NCBI GenBank assembly: GCA_023853785.1
Contig: JAJIRX010000281.1
Span: 1 to 51,495 of the forward strand
Reading direction: 5' to 3'
DNA length: 51,495 nucleotides
Origin: Psilocybe azurescens
Taxonomy: Eukaryota; Basidiomycota; Agaricomycetes; Agaricales; Agrocybaceae
A program made the position numbers and the translations under genes. Positions 1 to 9,629 of the stretch are shown here, piece by piece. Position 1 is the stretch's first letter, and each line of letters opens with the position of its first letter. Below the pieces are notes generated by a model, which was not told where the DNA came from, searched no databases, and saw nothing but the letters and a program-made list of their open reading frames with translations.

Positions 1-59
1 AGATGGAAATGGAAGGTGGTTATAAAAATCAAAAGTAAGACCAGAAACAGAGAGGAGGT

Positions 60-375
60 GGGAGCAAGAACTGCATGCACACTGACATTATCACCGCACT
101 CCAACAATATTTCTGAACACATCATCAAAGCCCTCTGCACTCAACACCATCTCTGCCCCCTGCACTCCAACACATCCCTGCACTCTGCACTCCTACAATA
201 TTTATGGACACCGACACCACTACCGCCCTCTGCATTCCGACACCATCACTGCACTCTGCACTCCAACACCATTACCACACTTGGCACTCCTACAAATATT
301 TCTGGACACTGACATCATCCCCACCCTCTGCACCTGACACTATCACTGCACCCTGCACTCTTACAATATATACAT
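60..375. repeat. Degenerate minisatellite, C/A-rich
   Basis: A run of imperfect tandem units built on 'ctgcactccaacacc', 'tatcactgcaccctgcactc' and 'ctacaatatttctggacac', each repeated several times. The open frame across it (16-312) is a by-product of the C/A-rich repeat and has no protein-like features. From 380 to 960 I see nothing beyond AT-rich unique sequence. Confidence 0.6.
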
Positions 376-969
376 GCTTATAAAATTCATAGAAAAATAC
401 TGCTTCTTGAAACCTTACTCCTTCCTATTCTTCTCAAACCCCATGGTGTCTCATAGGTAATCTCATTCTTTTCCCTCACATTTCTACCATTACTATCGCA
501 CCTACCCCCTTTGTTTGGATTCAGTACGATGAATGCCAGAGTGTGTCACTCATTTCCTTGACCATACTAATGTCTGATATTCTGAGCTTACAGTGGATCA
601 TTATAATTTGTCTTGGACATACTTCAGCCCTTTCATGCTTGTACTGAACCATTCTCCTCATTATTCTCTTTCTGAATGCACATATACGATCTCAGTTTCT
701 CCATCTCACTCACCTAATTCTAGAGAATACAGCTCCAGAATGCTAAATTATTATGTAGCATCTCAATGCTATGCCTCTTCAAATCCAACTATGCAGAGAC
801 GTTTCAGCATTTGGAGGATTGGAGGCGGCAAAGTAGGTTGAGCTGCTCATGAAAAAGTGTTGTGCTTGACCAGGTGGTAGTGCATTATGGCAGATAATCA
901 GATACTGAAGGCGGTTCATGGGGAGACCTTGAAGTGGAATCATACACATCAATTCCATACCAGTCAGTT

Positions 970-1245
970 GGGTCATTGCTACTCAAGAAGGTACTGCTGC
1001 ATGGACAATGATATTATCTTCAAATAAGTGTTGTAGCCCAGGCAACTAGTACTTTCCACTATTATAATTGGTACAGCAAAGGCTAGACAGTACACAGCGC
1101 ATTTCATTCCTTTTCTGATAGTCTTTTCTATTATCACAAGCCAAGGTATCTATTTAGTCTATAAAAACAGCCTTGTACCTTAGAATAGGAACCAATGACT
1201 ATACACCCCTGATTTTATATCAGAATCTACTCTGAATATCCAGCA
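970..1245 (+). repeat. Partial copy of dispersed repeat A
   Basis: This stretch matches 4010-4270 in the same orientation and 49840-50110 in reverse. Shared landmarks are 'atgatattatcttcaaata', 'actagtactttccactatta' and 'ctagaataggaaccaa' (here 'cttagaataggaaccaa'). Only the middle of the 1.4-kb repeat is present, so this is a truncated copy. No coding potential is visible. Confidence 0.75.
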
Positions 1246-1285
1246 TATTTGTTGCCTTATATCTTGTTGAAAAATAAAGTTATAA

Positions 1286-1689
1286 AGGGAACTCCACGGG
1301 TCACCCGCGGATAAATGACGGATAGTTAATTATAGTCAGATAGCCACAAATTGTATCCATTTTTACAATTTATTTCATGCAAACCGGTTGAGAACTAACC
1401 AAGTTATACCCTCTGCAAGTTTGTGGAACTTAGATCCAGTGGTAGTCATGCAATGAGCTCAACTGATGGCGGGTATGCCAAATTTGGAAATTCACCAAAT
1501 TAGATGACTGCTGCTGAGAAAATGCGTAATGTCCACGGCATCAGTTTGCCACTTTCGGCTCAAACTTAGCAGGAGTATAGCTCTCGATTCTACACTGATT
1601 TGCACAAAAGTTCTAAAATAAGGTAAAATTTTTTGCTATACTAATTACATAAAACTCTGTGAATTTACAGGTAACCCATGCAGTTCCCT
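1286..1689. mobile_element. Short TIR element (MITE-like), ~404 bp
   Basis: The two ends are inverted repeats of about 20 bp: left 'agggaactccacgggtcacc', right (reverse complement) 'agggaactgcatgggttacc', with 17 of 20 positions matching. A second right end, 'ggtaacccgtgcggttccct', lies at about 5098-5118 inside a duplicated segment. There is no transposase-like frame. The target duplication is unclear, so the superfamily is not assigned. Confidence 0.55.
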
Positions 1690-1789
1690 AGTGAGAAGTG
1701 AGAGAGAATAAGGGATCTTCTTACAGCAGTGTGCCAAACTATATACTACTACAAAAACAAGGGCTCTATGTTTGTGATTCAAACTTTGT

Positions 1790-2094
1790 CTAATCTAATC
1801 AATACATCTGTGACATGCAGAGAACTTGCCATTGTAGACCCCAATCAAACAAGTTTGACTGCTTATTATGAAGATCACGTGCTGACCTTGGATTGTTGCA
1901 AGGTCCTCACGTGATCACCATCGAGAATATCTGGGTCCTGTCTGATCTAATCAATACATCTATGATGTGCAGAAACTTGCTCCAATCAAACAAGTTTGAC
2001 CGCTTATTATGAAGATCGTGCTGACCTTGGATTGTTGTGAGGTCCTCATGTGATTACCATCAAAAATCAAGAATATCTGGTCCTGTCTAATCTA
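1790..2094 (+). repeat. Hairpin-bearing tandem array 1, left part (two units)
   Basis: Two tandem units start with 'ctaatcaatacatctgtga' and run through 'gatcacgtgctgaccttgg ... caaggtcctcacgtgatc'. That second part is an 18-bp imperfect inverted repeat around a short loop and contains CACGTG. The array is interrupted at 2093-2094 by a TA-flanked element and resumes at 3206. About 95 bp before the array ('agggatcttctta...caaactttgtctaat') is shared with 5130-5220, so the whole block is duplicated. Confidence 0.85.
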
Positions 2095-3205
2095 CAGTGA
2101 CTTGCATACAGTATACTGACACTCCTTGGGACAATGACATTCCTTGGGTCAAATTGAAATTCCGACCCCAAATTTGATTCAAAACACTTAATGTTTGGTA
2201 AACTTATTTACGTAGTATAGATACAAGCTCAGGCCAAATTTTATAGTGATTGGATAACTTCCCTGGTTCTAGATCAAAATATGATAAAGAATGTGGGTAT
2301 ATTTGACTGCAAAATTTTGCTTTCATGACTTTGTGCCATTTTGGTTTGGTTTTTTTGAGGCAATATTTTTTACACATTCAGAAAGCTCTCATTTTCCTCT
2401 TTCCAATACACCTTTAATAGTCAGAATCCGGTCATTTTGACCTCATAATGAATTGACTTTAGTGTCGGCATGACAATCTGATGCAATATGCACTGGTTCA
2501 CACATGAGCATTACATTTTTGATGCACGGAAACACGGTTGGTAAAGGCTTGGGTCACACTATCCCAAGGACCGTCAGTGTGACATTTTGACATCCCCAGT
2601 AATTGTTGTGCATTGCACTGAAACTCCCACTTTTGTCCTAAAAGGTTATCAGTAGGTGTATACAAAGTCCCTCCATGACCCAATGTAAAAATATTTAGAG
2701 ATTAGGTAAAAAAATTCAGGACAAAATGCTGTTCCAGAGAACGTCCATATACTGTATTTTTTGCAGTCTGAAATTTCAGCGTACACCTTGATGTGACCAT
2801 CATTTAACTCTCTCACGGTAACTCCATTTTAAATACAACCCTGGGGCATGGAGCACAGCTCTTGTAAAAGTCCACTGTTATGTAGTGGCACTTGTAGGAC
2901 AAAATATGATATACAGTTTGTTTACTGCATCCTGCAAGGATAGCTATCTCTGGGGTAGTTCTCTGTTGTTCATTATATCACATAAGAATACCACAATGCA
3001 TATCTTGAGAAATAGAAGGGGCCATTGGAGTACAAAAGTCTTTCCATTCAATAAATACCTACATATGCCATTGTTACCAATGCCTGCATGTGCAAGATCT
3101 ATTCCAACACCACAAAACTGGGAAAAATAAGGTTTGAAGTGAGAAGTTGGTCACATCAAATGGCTTGAGGAAAATTTTGGACTGCAAAAAATATGCAAGT
3201 CACTG
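2095..3205. mobile_element. Non-autonomous Tc1/mariner-type element, 1,111 bp
   Basis: The ends are perfect 14-bp inverted repeats, CAGTGACTTGCATA at the left and its reverse complement at the right. TA flanks the element on both sides (2093-2094 and 3206-3207). Removing the element and one TA restores 'tgtctaatctaatcaatacat' exactly as found in intact array units, so the insertion is precise. A TA target duplication is the hallmark of the Tc1/mariner/pogo superfamily. No DDE transposase is recognisable in any frame, so the copy is either internally decayed or a MITE mobilised in trans. Confidence 0.85.
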
Positions 3206-3350
3206 TAATCAATACATCTATGATGTGCAGGGAACTTGCTATTATACACCCTAATCAAACAGGTTTGACCGCTTATTGTGAAGATCACGTGCTGACCTTG
3301 GACTATTACAAGGTCCTCACGTGATCACCATCAAAAATCTAGAATAAATC
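3206..3350 (+). repeat. Hairpin-bearing tandem array 1, right part
   Basis: This is the third unit of the array, separated from the first two by the TA-flanked insertion. It retains 'gaagatcacgtgctgacc', the loop and 'caaggtcctcacgtgatcac'. It most resembles the last unit of array 2 (5677-5829), sharing 'ctattatacaccctaatcaaac'-type sequence. From 3350 to 3540 nothing is recognisable. Confidence 0.85.
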
Positions 3351-3544
3351 AATATGGTCAGAAAGCCAAATATTCCTACTATCTATCATTCTGAACCATA
3401 TGCAAAAACTTGGCGTACAAGATATATATCTAAAGTTTCAGGAAAATACAACTTTAAGTAGATTGATGAGGTGAACTACTACTATCAGTGTAATTTTATT
3501 CAATTCATACGTCCCACATTACATGGTTGTTAAGTTTGTAACAG

Positions 3545-4925
3545 ATGTCACATCTGTCCCTCACAAGTGATCGCCCAGTGGCGGAAACCTTATTAATTAT
3601 CAAAGGCGATCCTGTGCCCAGAAATCACAAAAGCTGTCCACTAAATTAGGCGATCACCTGTTCGGTAGTTAAACATCACTGTGCCACACGGGAGATCGCA
3701 CGGACCAAATGCATTGGCAATTGAAATCTTGTCTACAACTCAACATATGGTGGACTACTAGATCCGACCATAACACTTGTGATTTGAAATGCAGCTGACG
3801 TGAGGTGAGGGATTGCCCAGTTAGCGATCTCCACTTGATACTAGAGGTAACTTGCCTCATGATAAGGGCACCTGCTGTTCCAGGAGGTCCTAAACCGATA
3901 GCAACTGTGCTCGGGAACTTTGGTATGGTTTCCTACAAAATATACTCTTAAGAAATCTAGTCCCTACATGCCTTCTCCGAGATCTGTCTGATAAAATGAG
4001 TCGAGTGATCGCTACCCAAGAAGGCACTGCCGCATTGGACAATGATATTATCTTCAAATAAGCGCTGTAGCCTAGGAAAACTAGTACTTTCCACTATTAT
4101 AATGGGTGCAGCAAAGGCTAGGCAGCACGCAACCCATTTCCTTCCGTTTCTGTGCATCTACTTCAATCATCGCAAACCAAGGCATCTATTTAGTCTATAT
4201 AAACAGTCCTGTATCCTAGAATAGGAACCAAGTAATCTATCGCCCCCAAATTTGATATCAGAATCTACTTTGAATAAGAACATACATGTTATACTTAGAA
4301 CTAGTAATTTGTGTGATAAAAAATCGAACACTACAGTTCACCATAAGATATTAGGTGGTACCTGGTTTAGTGAGTGATTGTGATTGTTATATTCAATGTC
4401 AGGACTATTAGACTTGATAAGCAGCCTTTTATAAGTCATCTGTGGACTTCCCTGGGGATTGTTCAGTGCGAGTTAGAACCCTATATGGCTAGCGGTTGCT
4501 CATAGTAACTAGGGACGACTGTCAAAGAAATCCGTCTGTGCAATACATTGCCCATTGTAATTAAGGACTGTGAACTTGTGTGCCCAGTCGCTTAGAGGAA
4601 CTAAGAATACGTTATACTCATAATAGCGGCGATCGCTCATAGTTTTTATATTTTGAGTTTGAGTTTTAAAAGAATAACAAAGCAATCTGATAAGTGCCCC
4701 GTGTGCACTTACCCCCAAAAGCAATCCACTTGATATTTGGAGATCACCCTCATTGCGAGTGATCACCCTTGATATTATTAGTGCCCCGTGTACACTTGCC
4801 CACAAAAAGCGATCCCCTTGATATTGGTGATAACCCTCACTGCAAGCAATTGCCCTTGATATTTGGTGATCACCCTCACTCGCGAAATATCGCTCTTGAT
4901 ATTTGGTGGTCACTGATGCAGGAAT
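3545..4925 (+). repeat. Dispersed repeat A, full-length copy
   Basis: About 1.4 kb that recurs in reverse orientation at 49110-50490 and partly at 970-1245. It is rich in 'gtgatcaccc' and 'cttgatatttggtgatcac' motifs, concentrated at the right end (4680-4925) as ~60-bp subrepeats. Neither strand encodes a recognisable protein. The 134-codon frame at 4509-4913 reads through these subrepeats. Clear terminal inverted repeats or target duplications were not found, so the class is undetermined. Confidence 0.7.
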
Positions 4926-4934
4926 GAAGTTGTC

Positions 4935-5216
4935 TAAAATACACCAGCTTGATGTGCTTGGGAACCTTAGTATGATTTCCTACAAAATGTACTCTTAGGA
5001 AAGTTGCCAAATTAGGTGACCGTTGCCAGGAAATCATGATGTTACGGCATCAGTTTGCGTTGTTTTTGGCTCAAACTTGGCAGGAGTGTGTAAATTTATA
5101 GGTAACCCGTGCGGTTCCCTGGTGAGAAGTGAGAAAGAGAATAAGGGATCTTCTTAGAAGTGGGCCAAACTATATACTACTGCAAAAACAAGGGCTCTAT
5201 GTTTGTGATTCAAACT
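4935..5216 (+). repeat. Left part of duplicated block (paralogous to 1498-1789)
   Basis: From 'ccaaattaggtgaccgttgcc' onward the sequence parallels 1495-1790, including 'cggcatcagtttgc', 'ctcaaactt-gcaggagt' and the small-element right end. About 90 bp present near 1580-1670 are missing here. The block leads directly into array 2, so block 1 (about 1495-3350 without its insertion) and block 2 (4990-5829) are direct segmental duplicates. Confidence 0.7.
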
Positions 5217-5829
5217 TTGTCTAATCTAATCAATACATCAGTGACATGCAGAGAGAACTTGCCATTGTAGACCCCAATCAAACAAGTTTGACCGCTTATT
5301 ATGAAGATCACGTGCTGACCTTGAATTGTTGTGAGGTCCTCATGTGATTATCATCAAAAATAAAAATATCCGGCTCCTGTCTAATCTAATCAATACATCT
5401 GTGATGTGCAGAGAACTTGCCCCAATCAAACAAGTTTGACTGCTTATTGTGAAGATCATGTGCTGACCTTGGATAATTATGAGGTCCTCATGTGATTATC
5501 ATCAAAAATAAAAATATCTGGCTCCTGTCTAATCTAATCAATACATTTGTGATGTGCAGAGGACTTCCCCAATCACACAAGTTTGACTGCTTATTATGAA
5601 GATCACGTGCTGACCTTGGATTATTGTGAGGTCCCCATGTGATCACCATCAAAAATCAATAATATCTGTCTCCTGTCTAATCTAATCAATACATCTATGA
5701 TGTGCAGGGAACTTGCTATTATACACCCTAATCAAACAAGTTTGACCGCTTATTGTGAAGATCACGTGCTGACGTTGGACTACAACAAGGTCCTCACGTG
5801 ATCACCATCAAAAATCTAGAATATCTGGC
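5217..5829 (+). repeat. Hairpin-bearing tandem array 2 (four units, 148-160 bp)
   Basis: Units begin with 'ctaatctaatcaatacat' at 5221, 5381, 5529 and 5677, giving periods of 160, 148 and 148. Each unit holds 'caatcaaacaagtttgac' (or a close variant), then the inverted repeat 'gatcacgtgctgac' ... 'gaggtcctcacgtgatc'. CACGTG decays to CATGTG in the middle units. No open frame spans the array. Bases 5830-6270 downstream are AT-rich with nothing recognised. Confidence 0.9.
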
Positions 5830-6277
5830 TCCTTTGCTTGTTTGTGAACTTCTGCAGGATCATTGTAGTAGTTATGATGTTTTTAATGTTTATAGAGAAA
5901 GAAACAGTATATAAAGATTCCAATTCATTTGGTAATTTCAGATGTATAGCCCAAAATTACATTGAATATGTTTTTTTCTATATATATACAGCTATCTTCA
6001 CAGAGTGGCTTCCTAAAATCATAAAAATTGGCAGGGCAGTGTATTTATACTGCAAGAACATAACTAGGCAATAAAAAGTATTTTTTCAACAAGGTTGATT
6101 TATAGCAGGTATAATATCAATATCTCATAAAACAGCCTGTAGCTCAGTCAATATTTGTTGTAAAATCAAAATTTTTGAAGAAGGATGATCCTAAGGAAGG
6201 CCCAGAGCATACCTGATAGTTTTTTTGAATTTTGAAATTTGGTCATTTTCAACCAATGTTTGACAATGGGTACCCTG

Positions 6278-8385
6278 AAACTTGAGGCCTCGTAGGCGAC
6301 GTTGGTTGATTATCTCGAGCAAGTCTTGAAGGAACATAGACCCTCCATCAGCCTCGATCTCGTCCAATGCGTCAACGACGACGAGGTAAGGTGGGAGCTC
6401 AGCATGACGCCGGGATTCGGACCGCTGCCATGGACCAACAAGGAGGTCCTTCATCTGCTTGGATAGCTTGTCGACTGAGTCGAGTTTGTCCGCTTCATGC
6501 AAGGCGTGGGCGTACGACATCGACTTCCGAGAGAGCTGGTATACAAGGGTGGGAATAATATGGATTTGTCGCCTTGTCTCTTCAAATTGGCGAGAGCAGA
6601 AAAAGTTGCCGCCCAAAACGGTGTGCCGTCCGGCACGTTCTGTCTCCTCAAGCTCATCGAAGTGTTGGGCAATGGTATATGCGATGGTCGTCTTTCCAGA
6701 GCCCCTTGGCCGGTCAGCCAGAAGACAGGCGGGCTGTCTGCCGAGATGTCGTCGGCCCATGCGATTATATCCTTTAGAATCTCCTCGCGGGTTCCTGTGG
6801 TGCATTGTTCGCGGGTCAATGTCGCCCCGCCCCCAAGTCAGCGTTGAAGATAGCTTTTGAAGCGTGAATACGGCCAAGCTGCGCCAGCTGAAGGATGGTT
6901 AGCGCTCGTCCTAGAAGAAGACGTCGATGTTTACCTTGATCTCGGAGTATATTATGCACCATTCTCTCGGTGGTCCAGGCGATGTCAAGCTGGATGCGAT
7001 GGATGAGTAAGTTGGCAATCTGATGGGGGAATTGGCACCAACCTGGAAAGTCTTCGTAGCCTCATCAATCCGTTTAAATCTGTCATCGATGGCCGCCTTG
7101 TCGGCTTCGCTCTCCAATACACGTCTAAATGTCCCTTTTCCGACATTTTCTCTAATTTGTGGATTTCATCCCTAAGAATCCTACAAGCGCGTTGTTTATC
7201 GTATCTGATGTCGGTATGGAAATGGCTTACCTGGCGAAGACCATCATTCGTGGCTTTCCAGAGGGTGGGACACCTTGGTCTATGGCCTTATCAACGGCGA
7301 GCAGTCTTTCGGCGGTTTTAATGATGAGTTCTTCGATAGCGCCCTCATTGTCTCCAACCGCCTAAGACAGAGATTCAGTAAGGATATAGCGCACTGAGAC
7401 TGACAACATACCTTTTTTATGTCAATGAATGCGTTAATAGCGGCAACAGGCGGCTTTGCCAGAGTTCCATCGAGACATCCCTCGACCTTCTTGAGCAACA
7501 TCTTCATACCGGTCCAAGCAAGTTCGAGTACATCTTTCGTTGTCGATTTTGAGTTGGAGTCTTGCAATTGATAATCCGCCGACAGCGCATCGGGAACGGT
7601 TAAAGATCGGCCAAGGCTGCCTTCACGATCGTCACCTTTAGAATGAGTTCAACGAATAGCCATATTTAAGCTTAATTGTGATGAATTTCTCACCCATAGC
7701 GGCTACGGAACTCATGTTATTCAATGGGCGATCGTGTTGAGAAGTATTCAGTTCACGTTCTTCGAGGGTATTCATGTCTTTGACTATGTTAAACGTTTGA
7801 TTAATCTACTCACCTATTCCAGACGGAGACAACGGGCTGATATATGGAGAGCCTGAAGTATTGGGCGTGTTACTGTTGAAAGAGGAGGAAAAATCTTGGA
7901 AATGGTTTAGGCTTGCACGATCCGCAAAGTCGAGATGACATGGTACGCACCTTGATGGGAGGCAGCATTACTGTCTAGCGGAGGGAGAGAAACCGTAGGT
8001 CCCTCTGCGGAGACGGATTTTGAAGCATATGGGGTATGATCTGAACGATGGGCTGAATCTGCTAGATCTACAGGGAAGAAATCCAGGACGGTACATACTC
8101 TGATTCAAAGGGTCATTGCTGCCTGGGCAGAGGTTGAGTCGCTGTAGATGGCATTGAGATAGGCCCGATAAACTTACCTAAAGCCGTCACCTCTGTACTG
8201 CCGCCGTCATTTCCTACACTAGGATCGTGTGCGACAGGTACAGAGTCAATAGAACCCCGATTCGAAGTCGATGGACTAGCGTTGCGTGATTTGGGTCCCG
8301 TAATCCTATCCCGAATGTGTTTCACTGATTTGTTAGCTTTTTCCAAAAATTTCTTTGCTGCATTGGCTGGCGATTTGTCGGCCAT
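6278..8385 (-). pseudogene. NACHT-domain STAND NTPase, truncated and frameshifted
   Basis: This is the N-terminal part of an Agaricomycete NLR-like protein; such proteins are ATP-dependent signalling switches of the STAND class. The start MADKSPANAAKKF at 8385 is followed by a linker over several short exons and a helical region (AVGDNEGAIEELI, then TAERLLAVDKAIDQ). Next come ADKAAIDDRFKRIDEATKTF, LLIHRIQLDIAWTTERM, VFWLTGQ, the Walker A GSGKTT (about 6690-6705) and the Walker B LVVVDALDEIE (about 6360). Homology stops after GLKF at 6278, before sensor 1, so the rest of NACHT and any repeat domain are missing. Four one-base deletions disrupt the frame, at about 7131, 7025-7029, 6830-6834 and 6702-6705. 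All except the first lie in G or C runs of 4-5. A start at 8448 is possible but less family-like. Confidence 0.8.
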
Positions 8386-8877
8386 GGAGATGAGATCGAG
8401 AGTCAAGAACGAGGCAGAATGCACTGCAGCCGCAAGGTATCCTGTCAATTGTCATTGTGTGTGTTTGCAGTGATCACGATTACTAGTGTCGCGGCGGTTC
8501 GGCCCGAGACTTGAAGGGACTAATTTACGTGATACGCATCGTGTGACACATCTACTAAGTTAATCCAACACGCAGGTCTCTTCCGATTCACGTTTTCTCA
8601 CTTGCTGTTTCTTCACCCACTTTCTCTATGCATGTAGGCTGTCACAGGCTGAGACCGTGCATAGTTGTGTTCACCACGCTGGTGCGTTAGTTCAGACACA
8701 CCGCCCACCAGCCAGGTCTCAATGTCGCGCCCCTTTCGCCTGCACTAGCAGCTACCGACCGCTACCACGACGAAGCATTCCTATGTGGCCGCTAACAAGA
8801 AAGATTACTGCGTTGCTGTTCCATATTTCTAGTGCGACTTGTTGTGGGAACTGTACTCGAGTTCGTCTGTGGTCACA
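8386..8877. other. Intergenic, upstream of the NACHT gene
   Basis: There is no gene-like frame. The stretch should hold the promoter of the minus-strand NACHT gene, but no convincing TATA or initiator motif stands out. The open frames on the plus strand have no protein-like features. Confidence 0.4.
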
Positions 8878-9620
8878 TCAGCGTACATCAGGCCTATTTC
8901 TCGCTCCTTCCCTTTCCACACATATATGCCCCGCAAAGTAGAATTTAGCTATCAACTTTGTAGAAAGATAACCCTCATCCGCAGTACACGCCCACTTCCC
9001 GCTCCTCAACCCTCTCCTTAATCCTTTTTCCCATTTCAGCCACCTGACCCGACGCCACCCAACCCCTTGCCGCGCAAGCATAATGCAGTGCTTCATGAGC
9101 AGGAACACGATCATGTACGACGTGAGCAAGACAGCGTGGCGCTGGCATTGCGACTTGGAGACAGATATGGGTTCGGGGGAGAGTGGTGGAGGAGTGGAGA
9201 GGATGTGGCGGCCGGTACCTGGACGTTGTCTGGGGAAGGAGCGGGGACGCTGGACGGGGATGGGGACAGTAAAGGGTTCTTGCTGCCTGAGCCGGATCTT
9301 GCACATCTCGTACTCGACTTCGGCCATCATCCGACTATCCTCGTCCTTCTCGTCCTCATCCGACGCACATCCACTATGCAACCACTCGAAGAACGGAACA
9401 TCAAGCCCCGCCTCCGGCACACCCTGCATCCACAAGCCCTTCAGCCGGGTCGTGAGGAGCGCGTCTTGCACTCCAAGGTCCACAATGTGCTGTCTACGCT
9501 CGGAAAAGAAGCGTGCGCCGTTGAAAGGGTGGTCGGAATCGTCATTCTTAGTGGTGGAGTCGTCATCGAGGGGAAGCGGCCAATGCAACTCGAGGTCTGA
9601 TCCGAAGCACCAGTGACGCG
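8878..9620 (-). CDS. Hypothetical protein fragment with one membrane helix
   Basis: An open frame on the minus strand reads from the ELHWPLPLDDDS region through an acidic stretch (SDEDEKDEDSRMMAEVEY), a proline-rich stretch, and a hydrophobic segment (HAVLLTSYMIVFLLMKHCI) near residue 165, then a basic tail. I do not recognise the family. It lies directly downstream of the decayed FHA gene on the same strand and could be that gene's continuation past a frameshift, or a separate small gene. A stop at about 9622 separates it from upstream frames. Plus-strand frames at 9067-9616 are the complement of this sequence. Whether it is functional is unknown. Confidence 0.3.
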
Positions 9621-9629
9621 GATGTCAGA

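Noticed and set aside
4509..4913. 134-codon minus-strand frame
   Set aside because: It runs through the GATC-rich subrepeats of repeat A and is internally repetitive in step with them. It is not kept in the inverted copy.
5217..5829. Regularly spaced repeats resembling a CRISPR array
   Set aside because: The whole ~150-bp unit repeats, not a short repeat with unique spacers, and the genome is eukaryotic.
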